Source of the DNA: an uncultured Aquimarina sp.
GTDB lineage: Bacteria > Bacteroidota > Bacteroidia > Flavobacteriales > Flavobacteriaceae
Reading direction: 5' to 3'
Assembly: GCA_947498935.1 (NCBI GenBank)
Contig: CANMMM010000008.1
Coordinates: 141,077-205,076, forward strand
DNA: 64,000 nt
The first letter of the stretch is position 1. Each line of letters begins with the position of its first letter. Below, piece after piece: positions 18,638 to 29,007 of this stretch. The notes below the pieces were generated by a model. It did not search any database and had not been told where the DNA came from. It was given only the letters and a program-made list of their open reading frames with translations. Made by a program: the position numbers and the translations under genes.

Positions 18638-21601
18638 ATGAAAACATTTACTAAAAGCGCATTGTTTTTATGCTGGTTGATCCCTATAAGTTTAGTTGCA
18701 CAGACAACAATAAATGGTACGGTGACCGATGCAAAAAACGGCATGCCGATACCGGGAGTAAATATCATTATCAAAGGAACTACCTCTGGGACTTCTACTG
18801 ATTTTAATGGTGAATATAGTATAGATGATGTGCGTAAAGGGGCTATTTTACTATTCTCGTATGTGGGTTTCTTACCACAAGAAATTGCGTACTCAGCAAC
18901 GAAAACGATTGATGTAGCCCTCGAAGAGGATGCTGCTAAACTAGAACAAGTAATCGTGATTGGATATGGGGCTGCTAGAAAAAAAGACCTTACAGGTTCT
19001 GTAGCTACCGTAACAACCGAAGATTTTAACCAAGGGGTTACTGCTGCGCCAGATCAATTGATCAGAGGACGTACCGCAGGTGTCTCTGTAATTGATGCAG
19101 GGGGAGCGCCTGGCGAAGGATCTACGATACGTATTCGAGGGGGATCTTCACTCAATGCCTCTAACGATCCACTGATCATCGTAGATGGTGTACCACTAGA
19201 TCCAGGACCTGGGGGCACTAGAAACAATCTAAACTCTATCAATCCAAATGATATAGAGACCTTTACCGTATTAAAAGATGCATCTGCTACTGCCATCTAC
19301 GGATTCAGAGCTTCTAATGGGGTATTGATCATCACTACCAAAAAAGGAAAAAATACCAATGGAAAACTCAAATTTAATTACAATGGAAATGTTACATTCT
19401 CCGAAATTGTAAATAAAATCGAAGTCCTTAATGGAGATCAATTCAGAGACTATGTTCGTGCCAATGGTACCGAAGAACAAATCAATCTACTAGGGACTGC
19501 CAATACCGACTGGCAAGATCAGATTCTGCAAAATGCGGTATCTACCAATCATAATATCAGCTTATCTAGCGGATACGATTGGATCAATTATAGAATATCA
19601 TTAGGATATCTTAATGAAGAAGGGCTGATCAAATCAGACCAGCTAGACCGTACCACGCTAGCCTCTAATATCCGAACCAAGTTTTTCGACAATCACTTAC
19701 GCATCAACACTAATATCAAAACGGCAGTAGAAGATTATACCTATGCCAATCTAGATGATGATGGGACTAGTATCGGAGCTGCATTGGCATTTGACCCTAC
19801 ACAACCTGTGTTCCAAGAAAATAACTTCGGTAATTATTTTGAGTGGTTCGATACAAATGGGCCTATCTCATTGGCCGCAAAAAATCCCGTAGCACTACTG
19901 AATCAAAGCGACCTGACTGGAATCATTTTTAGAAGTCTTGGAAATTTAGAATTCGATTACAAATTCCATTTTTTACCAGAATTAAGGGCAAATATGAATC
20001 TGGGATATGAAATTTCTAGCGTACAGACAGAAAGTATCATTGATGCTACCTCAGCTACCAACACAGCACGAACGGGCAATGATCGCCTGAAAAAATTTGA
20101 CCAAAAAAGAGAAAACCTATTATTTGACTTTTACTTAAACTACAAGAAAACTCTAGAACAACTCAACACCAATCTAGATGTAACAGCAGGATACTCCTAT
20201 CAGAAATTTTTAGATAGTGGTAGCAATTTCACACGTGGTTTCGACCTCGTAGAAATCAATGATCCTTTTAATAACCCTAAAGAAGTATTATTAGGATTCT
20301 TTGGAAGAGCTACCGTATCCATTGCTGATAAATACATATTTACAGGAAGTATTAGACGCGATGCTACTTCTAAGTTTAATAACTTAGGGAATCGCTGGAC
20401 TACCAGTCCATCAGCTGCCTTTTCTTGGAATGCACATAATGAGAATTTCCTAAAAGAATCTGATATTGTATCCCTTCTAAAATTTAGAGCTAGTTATGGA
20501 GTCACTCCCCAACAAAGCATCGGAGATGCCACTCCATCACTCCCACGAATTCTAACTAGCCAGCAAGGATCACGCTATCAGATAGGACAAGAAGCCGATG
20601 GTACACCGATATTTATCAATACAGGACTCGCATTACCATACAATCCCGATCTTACTTGGGAAACCACTACACAATATAATGTAGGATTGGATTACGGATT
20701 CTTGCGCAATCGTATTACTGGTACTATCGATATCTATAAAAAAGACACAGAAGACCTTTTATTCTTTGCTTCGTTACCTAGTGGTAGTCTGTCCAATGCA
20801 GATGATGTAAACTTAGGAAACCTAACCAATGAAGGTTTTGAACTTTCGCTAGAAGTAACTCCTATTCAGAATACCGATCTTACTTGGACAATTGGTGGAA
20901 ATATCTCGTACCAAAGAGGAGAAGTTACCGAGCTATTTGCAGTAGACAATCCTAATTTCGAAGGGTTTTTCAACTCTGATTTTGTAGGGAGTAACATCAA
21001 TATACAGACAGTAGGCTTTGCGCCTAACTCCTATTGGGTATTCGAACAAATCTATGACGCCAATGGAAAACCTGTAGAAGGAGCCTATGTAGATAGAAAT
21101 AATGACAATATTATTAATGAAAAAGATAAATACATCTTTAGAAAACCTGCTGCCGATTTCTTCTATGGTTTTAATACCAATGTAGATTATAAAAACTGGA
21201 ACTTTAATATGTTTTGGAGAGGAAGCGTCGGAAATTATAATTACAATTTTATTGATGCACAAAGTAGAGGAAATCGAATTCTCAATTTCCAGAACACACT
21301 GTCTAATACCACTACAGATTTACTCACTACCGAGTTTGTAGACGGAGGTGTGGATCGGTTTTCATCGGATTATTACATCCAAGATGCATCCTTCCTGAAG
21401 TTAGATAACATCACACTAGGGTATACCTTTAGAAACTTTTTGAACTACCAAGATGTACACATGAAATTGTATGCCACGATCAATAACGTGTTGGTCATCA
21501 CTGATTATACCGGAATCGATCCAGAGATTAGCGGAGGGTTCGATAATACGATTTATCCTAGACCTAGAACCTATCAATTCGGACTGAATCTAGATTTTTA
21601 A
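18638..21601 (+). CDS. susC: SusC/RagA-family TonB-linked outer-membrane transporter
   Basis: A 987-residue outer-membrane maltodextrin transporter energised by TonB. Signal peptide MKTFTKSALFLCWLIPISLVAQ. Residues 23-95 form the carboxypeptidase-regulatory-like domain (TINGTVTDAKNGMPIPGVNI). The SusC-typical segment EQVIVIGYGAARKKDLTGSVA is a TonB-box/plug boundary, the plug has IRIRGGSSLNASNDPLIIVDG, and a 22-strand barrel ends in an aromatic strand (YQFGLNLDF). It is paired with susD 102 bp downstream. The divergent LacI gene and downstream amylase define a starch/maltodextrin utilisation locus; the oligosaccharide bound is inferred from these neighbours. Confidence 0.94.
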   Translation: MKTFTKSALFLCWLIPISLVAQTTINGTVTDAKNGMPIPGVNIIIKGTTSGTSTDFNGEYSIDDVRKGAILLFSYVGFLPQEIAYSATKTIDVALEEDAAKLEQVIVIGYGAARKKDLTGSVATVTTEDFNQGVTAAPDQLIRGRTAGVSVIDAGGAPGEGSTIRIRGGSSLNASNDPLIIVDGVPLDPGPGGTRNNLNSINPNDIETFTVLKDASATAIYGFRASNGVLIITTKKGKNTNGKLKFNYNGNVTFSEIVNKIEVLNGDQFRDYVRANGTEEQINLLGTANTDWQDQILQNAVSTNHNISLSSGYDWINYRISLGYLNEEGLIKSDQLDRTTLASNIRTKFFDNHLRINTNIKTAVEDYTYANLDDDGTSIGAALAFDPTQPVFQENNFGNYFEWFDTNGPISLAAKNPVALLNQSDLTGIIFRSLGNLEFDYKFHFLPELRANMNLGYEISSVQTESIIDATSATNTARTGNDRLKKFDQKRENLLFDFYLNYKKTLEQLNTNLDVTAGYSYQKFLDSGSNFTRGFDLVEINDPFNNPKEVLLGFFGRATVSIADKYIFTGSIRRDATSKFNNLGNRWTTSPSAAFSWNAHNENFLKESDIVSLLKFRASYGVTPQQSIGDATPSLPRILTSQQGSRYQIGQEADGTPIFINTGLALPYNPDLTWETTTQYNVGLDYGFLRNRITGTIDIYKKDTEDLLFFASLPSGSLSNADDVNLGNLTNEGFELSLEVTPIQNTDLTWTIGGNISYQRGEVTELFAVDNPNFEGFFNSDFVGSNINIQTVGFAPNSYWVFEQIYDANGKPVEGAYVDRNNDNIINEKDKYIFRKPAADFFYGFNTNVDYKNWNFNMFWRGSVGNYNYNFIDAQSRGNRILNFQNTLSNTTTDLLTTEFVDGGVDRFSSDYYIQDASFLKLDNITLGYTFRNFLNYQDVHMKLYATINNVLVITDYTGIDPEISGGFDNTIYPRPRTYQFGLNLDF

Positions 21602-21703
21602 TCCCACGAATGTCTTTTGAACACGCCACGATATGTAGCATCTATTTTTAAAAACGATGACGTAGGCAAGTGTCTTTTGACTTCTAAAAAAACAGTATAA
21701 CAC

Positions 21704-23551
21704 ATGAAAACACAACTATATAACACCTTAAAAACTAGCGTACTCGCTCTGCTGTGTATCACCACTGCCTGTACCGATGATTTAGATGTTACGGTACGGG
21801 ATGATCAGAATCAGACGACCGACGAATTTTTTAGTAATGACACCGCATATATCCAAGCCTTAGCCAAGTTATATGCAGGATTAGCTGTCAGCGGACAAGA
21901 CGGCCCTGATAGTAGTGATATTTCTGGAATCAATGCAGGATTCGGACAATACCTAAGAGGGTTCTGGCAACTCCAAGAACTCCCTACAGATGAGGCAGTG
22001 ATCGCTTGGGGTGACCCAGACCTACCCGTTCTTAATTCTGGACAATGGACCTCTAGTAATGCATTCGTACGTGCCTTCTATGACAGAGCCAACTTTCAAG
22101 TATCCTCTGTGAATGAGTTTCTACGCCAAACCACCGATGCGCAATTAGCCGCCAGAGGTGTATCCGATGCACTCGCACAAGAAATCAAGCAATTTAGAGC
22201 CGAAGCTCGTTTTCTACGTGCATTGAGCCATTATCACCTGATAGACATGTTTGGTAACATTCCATTTTTTACAGAAAATGACCCTGTTATTGGATTTATC
22301 CCACAACAAGTCACTAGAAAAGAATCCTTCGATTTTATCATCTCCGAACTGCTAGCCATCGAAGATGAAATGCCAGCACCTAGAACCAATGACTACCCTA
22401 GAGCCGATAGAGCCGCCGTATGGATGCTATTATCCAAACTATACCTCAATGCAGCCGTATATACAGGAGAAGCCATGTATACAGAAAGTATTACCTATGC
22501 GACTAAAATCATCAATGCAGGCTATACGCTGGCTGCTGATTATCAACATTTATTTTTAGCAGACAATGACCAAAATAGTGCAGCTACAGAACGTATCTTC
22601 TCCATAGCCTTCGATGGGGTCAATACCCAATCATTTGGAGGAACTACCTTTTTAACACACGCACCTGTCGGAGGTTCCATCAAGCCACGTGCCTTTGGGA
22701 TTGATGGCGGTTGGTTTGGTCTCAGAACCACCAATACCTTTGTCGATCTATTCGGTAGCGAATCCAGTACATTTACCATCTATGATTATGACAATGACCT
22801 ACGACTAGTAGCCAATGATGGCGATGTACTAAAGGCCTTTGACGCCGATGGCGATTTTGAATACCTAGGTATAGATCCTGCGAATACCAATCCTGCTTTT
22901 AATACAAATACCGTATACAAATTTGATTTCCTAACAGGTATCATCACCAACGGAGGGGTAGCCGTACCCGCTCCAGCAATGGCAGTAGCCATCGGACCAC
23001 AACCAGTATGGAAAGATCGCAGAGCACAATTCTACACCCATAAGCAAACACTCGACATCGAGAATGTCAGCAATTACAATAACGGATATGCCATCCAAAA
23101 ATGGAGAAATATAGGCACTGATCTGATGCCAGGCAGTGACGGAACTGGTACACATGTAGATGCCGACTTCCACTTATTCCGATTAGGCGAAGTCTACCTT
23201 ACCTATGCCGAAGCTGTCGTACGTGGTGGAACTGGCGGTAGTATCACCGAAGCGGTAAACTACATCAATCAGCTACGCGAGCGCGCCTACGGAGACAGCA
23301 GTGCCGCTATCAATGCTAGCGCACTTACACTAGACTTTTTACTAGCAGAAAGAGGACGCGAACTCTACTGGGAAGGCAAGCGTAGAACCGACCTAATCCG
23401 ATTTGGCAAGTTTACCAGTGGTAGCTTTTTATGGCCCTTTAAAAACGGAGCAGCCAATGGCGCATCACTGCCTCCACACCTTGCCCTCTACCCGATCCCC
23501 TCTACAGAACTCGTTGCGAATCCAAACATCAACCAAAACACAGGTTATTAA
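21704..23551 (+). CDS. susD: SusD/RagB-family starch-binding outer-membrane lipoprotein
   Basis: A 615-residue surface lipoprotein that caps SusC and binds the oligosaccharide. The signal LKTSVLALLCITTAC ends in the lipidated Cys about residue 23. TPR-type helices carry the family blocks FRAEARFLRALSHYHLIDMFGNIPFF, DRAAVWMLLSKLYLNAAVY, LFRLGEVYLTYAEAVVRGG and ERGRELYWEGKRRTDLIRFG. It is somewhat longer than average because of an insert of about 100 residues (roughly residues 340-440, rich in Asp, Gly and Asn). The susE gene begins 21 bp after its stop, so all three are one operon. Confidence 0.94.
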   Translation: MKTQLYNTLKTSVLALLCITTACTDDLDVTVRDDQNQTTDEFFSNDTAYIQALAKLYAGLAVSGQDGPDSSDISGINAGFGQYLRGFWQLQELPTDEAVIAWGDPDLPVLNSGQWTSSNAFVRAFYDRANFQVSSVNEFLRQTTDAQLAARGVSDALAQEIKQFRAEARFLRALSHYHLIDMFGNIPFFTENDPVIGFIPQQVTRKESFDFIISELLAIEDEMPAPRTNDYPRADRAAVWMLLSKLYLNAAVYTGEAMYTESITYATKIINAGYTLAADYQHLFLADNDQNSAATERIFSIAFDGVNTQSFGGTTFLTHAPVGGSIKPRAFGIDGGWFGLRTTNTFVDLFGSESSTFTIYDYDNDLRLVANDGDVLKAFDADGDFEYLGIDPANTNPAFNTNTVYKFDFLTGIITNGGVAVPAPAMAVAIGPQPVWKDRRAQFYTHKQTLDIENVSNYNNGYAIQKWRNIGTDLMPGSDGTGTHVDADFHLFRLGEVYLTYAEAVVRGGTGGSITEAVNYINQLRERAYGDSSAAINASALTLDFLLAERGRELYWEGKRRTDLIRFGKFTSGSFLWPFKNGAANGASLPPHLALYPIPSTELVANPNINQNTGY

Positions 23552-23572
23552 AAAACACAAAAGTACAAACAC

Positions 23573-24670
23573 ATGAAAAAAATATTTTTAGCAATCGCCA
23601 TCATCAGTAGCCTATACATCGGGTGTACTAGCGATGATACTATCGAAGACAGACCCACTTTCGAGCTCATAACTGCTCCCGTATTTACAGCACCCGATGC
23701 AGGCGCCTCCTATGTATTTACCTTCGAAACCAAAGACGCCCTTGCAGAACGCTTTACATTCACCGATGCAGATTTTAATTTTGATGCTGCCGCTCGCTAC
23801 AGTGTAGAAATCGATGTAGAAGGCAATGATTTCACCAATCCACAAGAACTCGGTAGTGGCAATAGCCTACAAATACCCGTTACCGTAGACGCATTCAACA
23901 GTGCTGCACTTGCCTTAGGACTCACACCATTAGAACCTTCGAACGTAGCAATACGAATTGCAGCGCGCGTAGGGAGTGGAACACCACAATTCTCAGACAC
24001 ACGCACCATATCCGTTACTCCATTTACTACAGAAGCACCTAGCCTCTATATCATCGGTAACTTCCTGAATGCAGGAGGCTACGGAGACGATTGGACACCA
24101 TCGGCTACACTGCCTAAAATTGCAGCAGCAGCATTTGGAGCGACCACTTTCCAAGGATATGTATACCTAAACAACCCAGCACCCGAATTCAAAATATTGC
24201 CTACCAATACTAGTTTCGACGGAGACTATGGCAATCTAGCAGATAGTGGCGATAGCACTTCGGGGATCTTAATACAAGAAGATGAAACCAATATACAACT
24301 CAACGAAGCAGGCTATTATAAAATCGATGCCAATTTTACAGAACCTGATAACATCACATGGGAAGTAAGAAAACAAGTATGGGGTATCATCGGAGCAGCC
24401 ACTCCTACAGGATGGGACAGCGATACTGACCTGACCTACGACCCTACCGCCAAAACATGGAGTATCACCATCGCATTAACCGCCGATGAATTTAAATTCA
24501 GAGCCAATGATAATTGGGATGATCCACAAGACAACGTCGGAAAAGGAGAAGAAGATGGATTCCTAGGGTTTAACGGAGGGAATCTCAGTGTAGAAACCCC
24601 AGGAACGTATCTAGTGACCCTAGACCTTAGTAATCCTAATGCATATACCTATACACTAGAGCTGCAATAA
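23573..24670 (+). CDS. susE: SusE-like starch-binding outer-membrane lipoprotein
   Basis: A 365-residue lipoprotein. MKKIFLAIAIISSLYIGC places the lipid on Cys18. An N-terminal SusE-type Ig domain (residues about 35-150) is followed by two starch-binding CBM-like repeats (about 160-255, starting PSLYIIGNFLNAGGYGDDW; and about 265-365, WGIIGAATPTGWDSDTDL..EFKFRANDNWDDP). SusE proteins hold starch chains at the cell surface next to SusCD. It is third in the susCDE operon; no separate SusF is present. A strong hairpin follows its stop. Confidence 0.88.
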   Translation: MKKIFLAIAIISSLYIGCTSDDTIEDRPTFELITAPVFTAPDAGASYVFTFETKDALAERFTFTDADFNFDAAARYSVEIDVEGNDFTNPQELGSGNSLQIPVTVDAFNSAALALGLTPLEPSNVAIRIAARVGSGTPQFSDTRTISVTPFTTEAPSLYIIGNFLNAGGYGDDWTPSATLPKIAAAAFGATTFQGYVYLNNPAPEFKILPTNTSFDGDYGNLADSGDSTSGILIQEDETNIQLNEAGYYKIDANFTEPDNITWEVRKQVWGIIGAATPTGWDSDTDLTYDPTAKTWSITIALTADEFKFRANDNWDDPQDNVGKGEEDGFLGFNGGNLSVETPGTYLVTLDLSNPNAYTYTLELQ

Positions 24671-24698
24671 CGATCATCTCTTTTGTATTATTGATCAC

Positions 24699-24751
24699 AA
24701 AGCTTGCCTACTAGCATAAGCTATAAAAAGGCCACGCTACAGGCAAGCTTT
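24699..24751 (+). terminator. Intrinsic terminator after susE
   Basis: AAAGCTTGCCT pairs with AGGCAAGCTTT (11 bp perfect, 31-nt loop), followed by TTA. It sits 29 bp after the susE stop and 45 bp before family A copy A3, so the downstream amylase needs its own promoter or read-through. Confidence 0.7.
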
Positions 24752-24795
24752 TACTATTGTTAGCATTGCATCGTACATAAGATCAGTAGTATGTT

Positions 24796-24886
24796 GGGCG
24801 TTACCCACAAGGGGTCGGGCTATCCGTTGCAATTCCTCGCCCTCCTCACGTCGGGCTGTGGGATTTCCACTGCTATCCCTAACGCA
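24796..24886 (+). repeat. Family A repeat, copy A3 (subfamily 2)
   Basis: GGGCGTTACCCACAAGGGGT and GGGCTATCCG at the left; GTGGGATTTCCACTGCTATC and CCTAACGCA at the right. The centre is the AATTCCTCGC type, not the poly-T type. It lies 126 bp after the susE stop, co-oriented with it. Confidence 0.9.
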
Positions 24887-25059
24887 AAGATCGTATCCCC
24901 TTTCGGCAATGGAACTACCATCTACATCCATTCCTACGATATGCAATGTACTACACATCACTGTCCCCCAAATCAATACCCCAAAACCGACGGTTTCCAA
25001 TCACTACTGTAGTGAAAATTTCACCTACACTTCACTACATTATAGTAGTTTTTGATATT

Positions 25060-25220
25060 GAAGTGATTTAAACTTTTTTAATTTGCTATAAAAACGATCT
25101 TTTGCACCCAAATCTTGTATTTTTTGAGTTCCGTAGTGCTGCTATGCAGCAAAAAAATTACTGCTTTTGGTCACAAAATCTTACGATGTTCGCTTAAATC
25201 GAAAAAGTCTAAACCACTTC
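25060..25220 (+). mobile_element. Family B element, copy B4 (full length, 161 bp)
   Basis: Ends GAAGTGATTTAAACTTTTTT and AAAAAGTCTAAACCACTTC. The inner arms TTGCTATAAAAACGATC, GAGTTCCGTAGTGCT, GCTATGCAGCAAAAA and TTTGGTCACAAAATC are intact. It is flanked by ATT on both sides (3-bp duplication). It fills most of the leader of the secreted amylase, ending 50 bp before its ATG. The rest of the 600-bp susE-amylase interval holds only A3 and a terminator. Confidence 0.87.
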
Positions 25221-25270
25221 ATTCATTTGCATTTTATAAACCTTACATACTAACTCTATTCTTATTAGTC

Positions 25271-28048
25271 ATGAAAACAATTACATGTTACACCCTATTA
25301 TTCTTGGGGATGCTTATTTCCAGCGCGCAAACCATCACCATTTCCCCTACTCCATTTGCCGCTACAGATCAGATAACCATTACAATTACAGATTTCGATC
25401 CCGTAGCCAGTTGGGGCGTTTCAGAACTCTATCTATGGACTTGGTACTTTGATCAGTCCGATACCTTTGTAGCCAATTCCCCTACCAATGGTACATGGAA
25501 CACTTCCGATAGCGCACAGCGATTCACTAATAATGGAAATGGCAGTTACTCCTACACCTTTACCCCTGCGACACTGTTTAATGACAGCGCCATAGGACGT
25601 ATCGGTTTTTTGATCAAAGCCGAGAATGGCGATGATGGCAAAACAGCAGATCAAACCGCCGAAGTAGGCATTTTTCAGCTTACTCGTACGGCACCAGTAC
25701 AATCAACTACCATCCTCAATAATGGAGAAGCCCTACCCATCTCAGCCACTACTACAACCCCTGCTAATTTCGAACTATTTATAGGAGATGCAGTGACGCC
25801 CATACATACCCAAACCAACACTACAAGCTACAGTTATTCCTACACCGTTACTGCCACTACTGATCTAAAATTGGTAGCCACAGCTACTGATACCGCAGAG
25901 GAACTAACCACTAACTTTACAGTAATCAAAGCACCTACCGTTACCGAAGCAGCAGTACCCGAAGGAATGCAAGACGGACTCAATATCGATCCCAATACAC
26001 CTACCACAGCCACCTTCGTACTCTATGCACCTCACAAAAATTTTGTACACCTACAAGGGAACTTCCTCAATAATGATTGGACACTAGATGATACCTTTTT
26101 ATTACACAAAGACAGTACCCAAGATCGTTTTTGGATCACACTCATCAATTTACCTACAGATGCCGATATTTTATACCAATATCTAATAGATGGCACCATC
26201 GCCATTGCAGATCCATATGCTGCACTGATACTTTCCGAATTTAATGATTCAGAAATTGATGCCACTACCTTTCCGGATTTGCCTGCCTATCCAACAGGAA
26301 AAACCAATCATGCCGTTACATATTTCAGAACCAACGCTCCTAGCTATGATTGGAAAATTACCGATTTTCAGCGTCCTGCAACCACCGACTTAGTCATCTA
26401 TGAATTATTAATTCGAGATTTTGACGCCTTACACTCCTTTGATGCCGTAACAGCACGACTCGATTACTTAGTAGCCCTTGGTATCAATGCCATCGAACTC
26501 ATGCCTGTTTCAGAATTTGACGGTAATAATAGTTGGGGGTACAACCCTTCTTTCCATATGGCGTTAGATAAATATTACGGTACGCCTACTGCTTTCAAAT
26601 CATTTGTAGATGCCTGTCATGAAAAGGGAATCGCCGTCATCCTAGATGTAGTCTATAACCATGCGACAGGTCAAAATCCTTATTACAGAATGTGGAACGA
26701 CTGTAATGGATGTTATACAGGTACACCCACCGCCCAAAATCCTTTTTTTAATACCGAAACCCCCAATACGAGTTTCTCTTTCTTTAATGACATCGATCAT
26801 GAATCCGCTGCCACCCAAGCCTATATCGATCGACTCAATACCTACTGGCTAGACACCTATCATGTAGATGGATTCCGATTTGATTTTACCAAAGGATTTA
26901 GCAATACCGTAGGTGATGGTGAAGCCTTTGACCAAAGTAGAATCGACCTGCTCACACGTATGCATACAGCTATCCGTGCTATAGATACCGATGCCTATGT
27001 GATCTTAGAGCATTTAGCCACCAATGAAGAAGAAACAAAACTTATAGAAGCTGGTATGCTCGTATGGAGTAACCTTAACTTCAATTATAACCAAGCTACC
27101 ATGGGATATGACGATTCCAATTTCCAATGGATTTCTTATAAAAATCGTGGTTGGAACATCCCATCGAATATCGCTTATATGGAAAGTCATGATGAGGAGC
27201 GATTGATGTCTAAAAACATTCGATATGGTAATATGTCTAACGCACCCACATACAGTGTTAAAGACCTCTCCACGGCACTAGATCGTGTAGCCCTCGCAGG
27301 TGCTTTTTATTTTACCGTACCAGGCCCTAAAATGATTTGGCAATTCGGAGAGCTTGGCTATGAATTCAGTATCAATCGATGCGAAGATGCCACCATCGAT
27401 GAGCAATGCAGAACCAATCCTAAACCCATCCGATGGGATTATGTGAATCTGCCCGATCGAAAAGATGTGTACGACACCTATGCACAGCTGATCCGACTAA
27501 AGCAACAGGAGCCGATTTTTAAGACTGCCGATTTCACACTAGATGTAAGCGGTATTACAGTCAAAAAAATACACCTTACCGATCCCTCCGCTACTGGTGA
27601 TGCGATTAAGTATGTAACGATTATTGGTAATTTTGGAGTAACTGCCACTGATATTACCCCTAGCTTTCAGCAAACAGGCACTTGGTATGATCTGATGGAT
27701 CCTACAGCCAGTCCGATTACAGTAGCAGATGTCAACGCGCCTATTCAATTAGCGGCAGGTACGTTTAAAATTTATGCCAATGCCCAAACTGCTACACTAA
27801 GTACACCCGATACCGCAGCTAGCCCCTACTTTAGTATTGTACCAAATCCTGCGAAAACATCATTTCGTATCTTACAAGCCGTACAGCAAGTTCAACTATA
27901 CAGCATCACAGGACAATTGATCAAGGAATACACAGGAGATTTCCAAGCAGGACATACCTATACAGTAGATGACGTATCCAACGGATTATACATCCTACAA
28001 ATCACCAATGAAAACGGTACAAATGTCACAAAACTAACAATCGATTAG
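25271..28048 (+). CDS. Secreted GH13 alpha-amylase/pullulanase-like protein with T9SS type A sorting domain
   Basis: A 925-residue extracellular amylase that would cut starch outside the cell. I start at the ATG of MKTITCYTLLFLGMLISSAQ, a clear signal peptide; the open frame 52 codons upstream runs through repeat B4 and is not coding. Domains: an N-terminal starch-binding-like region (about 22-150), an Ig/E-set region with FVLYAPHKNFVHLQGNF (about 250-360), then GH13 with DVVYNHATGQNP (I), GFRFDFTKGF with nucleophile Asp (II), VILEHLATNEE with Glu (III) and MESHDEERL (IV). The last about 75 residues (FSIVPNPAKTSFRI..GLYILQITNENGTNVTKL) are a type A sorting domain. It stands beside susCDE. Confidence 0.92.
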   Translation: MKTITCYTLLFLGMLISSAQTITISPTPFAATDQITITITDFDPVASWGVSELYLWTWYFDQSDTFVANSPTNGTWNTSDSAQRFTNNGNGSYSYTFTPATLFNDSAIGRIGFLIKAENGDDGKTADQTAEVGIFQLTRTAPVQSTTILNNGEALPISATTTTPANFELFIGDAVTPIHTQTNTTSYSYSYTVTATTDLKLVATATDTAEELTTNFTVIKAPTVTEAAVPEGMQDGLNIDPNTPTTATFVLYAPHKNFVHLQGNFLNNDWTLDDTFLLHKDSTQDRFWITLINLPTDADILYQYLIDGTIAIADPYAALILSEFNDSEIDATTFPDLPAYPTGKTNHAVTYFRTNAPSYDWKITDFQRPATTDLVIYELLIRDFDALHSFDAVTARLDYLVALGINAIELMPVSEFDGNNSWGYNPSFHMALDKYYGTPTAFKSFVDACHEKGIAVILDVVYNHATGQNPYYRMWNDCNGCYTGTPTAQNPFFNTETPNTSFSFFNDIDHESAATQAYIDRLNTYWLDTYHVDGFRFDFTKGFSNTVGDGEAFDQSRIDLLTRMHTAIRAIDTDAYVILEHLATNEEETKLIEAGMLVWSNLNFNYNQATMGYDDSNFQWISYKNRGWNIPSNIAYMESHDEERLMSKNIRYGNMSNAPTYSVKDLSTALDRVALAGAFYFTVPGPKMIWQFGELGYEFSINRCEDATIDEQCRTNPKPIRWDYVNLPDRKDVYDTYAQLIRLKQQEPIFKTADFTLDVSGITVKKIHLTDPSATGDAIKYVTIIGNFGVTATDITPSFQQTGTWYDLMDPTASPITVADVNAPIQLAAGTFKIYANAQTATLSTPDTAASPYFSIVPNPAKTSFRILQAVQQVQLYSITGQLIKEYTGDFQAGHTYTVDDVSNGLYILQITNENGTNVTKLTID

Positions 28049-28080
28049 TAACTTGAAAAAAAAGTATAAAAAAGAACTAG

Positions 28081-28115
28081 AAAAGGATAAGCATTCGATG
28101 TTTATCCTTTTTTTT
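28081..28115 (+). terminator. Intrinsic terminator after the secreted amylase
   Basis: AAAAGGATAA/TTATCCTTTT stem with an 11-nt loop, followed by a long T-run, 32 bp after the stop. Confidence 0.8.
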
Positions 28116-28211
28116 ATTGTTCAACTTACTAACTCTATAATTACCTTTTTGGTAAAATACAATGCTTGCAAAAAGAAAGAATTAGCAATTAAAGCACTTT
28201 TTTATCAAAAA

Positions 28212-28270
28212 ATAGGGTAACATTTCATCTTGTTATGACACATATAATAAATGCCACCTATTAGTAAACA
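28212..28270 (+). repeat. Duplicated leader sequence, copy 1
   Basis: TAGGGTAACATTTCATCTTG and TTATGACACATATAATAAAT then TTAGTAAACA match the stretch at 29008-29066 over nearly the whole 59 bp. It lies 66 bp before the ATG at 28336. Confidence 0.65.
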
Positions 28271-28335
28271 AAAATTAATAGCATTTTATAGGCAACCTAT
28301 CCAATTATATGACATCTAAAAAGAAAATTAACAGT

Positions 28336-28926
28336 ATGAAAAAACAATTATTTCTAATTTTATTAACTGTAAGTGTTATAGCTAAAGCCCAAGACAAGAC
28401 TGACGCTAAAGAGACAAAAAATCAAAAACAAACTACTGAAGTATCTATAAAAAAGCGGCATAGCATTAGTGTAGATGTACTTGCAGGACTTATCTTCCCA
28501 GCTTTTAACCCAAGATATGAGTATATACTAAATAAATACAGTGCTATTGGTAGTGATCTAAATATTAATTTTGATAATGAAAATGGCTCAGAAATATTAG
28601 AAACATTTTCGATTTCTCCCTTTTATCGCCAGTACTTTTTTTCTAAAGAAGATTATGGAGCTAAAGGTTTCTATGGTGAAGGTTTTGTAAAGTTCTACAC
28701 CTATGAAGCTGATACCAGTTTCTTGTTCGACGATGCTGCAAATATAAATACAGAAGACTATTTTGAAACAGCGATAGGTATCGGTATAGGTTGGAAATGG
28801 GTAAGTAATTCTGGGTTCCTTATAGATATAAACGGAGGACTGGGTCGTAACCTTGGTTTTGCAGACGATCCTGATGAACGAGATTTTACTGGGAAATTTG
28901 GTGTAAATTTTGGATGGCAGTTTTAA
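28336..28926 (+). CDS. Small outer-membrane beta-barrel-like protein
   Basis: About 196 residues. I start at the ATG giving MKKQLFLILLTVSVIAKAQ, a clean signal peptide; an ATG nine codons upstream would only lengthen the n-region. After a Lys/Thr-rich linker the mature part shows alternating amphipathic strands (HSISVDVLAGLIFPAFNPRYEY, ISPFYRQYFF, GFYGEGFVKFYTY, ETAIGIGIGWKWVS, GKFGVNFGWQF) and ends with an aromatic residue, as in small outer-membrane barrels with a DUF3575-like pattern. No enzymatic motif. The leader is shared with the next gene, suggesting joint control. Function unknown. Confidence 0.65.
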   Translation: MKKQLFLILLTVSVIAKAQDKTDAKETKNQKQTTEVSIKKRHSISVDVLAGLIFPAFNPRYEYILNKYSAIGSDLNINFDNENGSEILETFSISPFYRQYFFSKEDYGAKGFYGEGFVKFYTYEADTSFLFDDAANINTEDYFETAIGIGIGWKWVSNSGFLIDINGGLGRNLGFADDPDERDFTGKFGVNFGWQF

Positions 28927-29007
28927 TTTTTTCCATTGCTTTCTATACGATTTATATGTTTGGAAAAAACTTAAATTTTGCATCTACCCCAAAAACTTAT
29001 TCATAAA

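Noticed and set aside
24737..25055. Short frames on both strands near 24.8 kb
   Set aside because: They are made of family A copy A3, which is a non-coding repeat; the same peptides would be predicted at every A copy.
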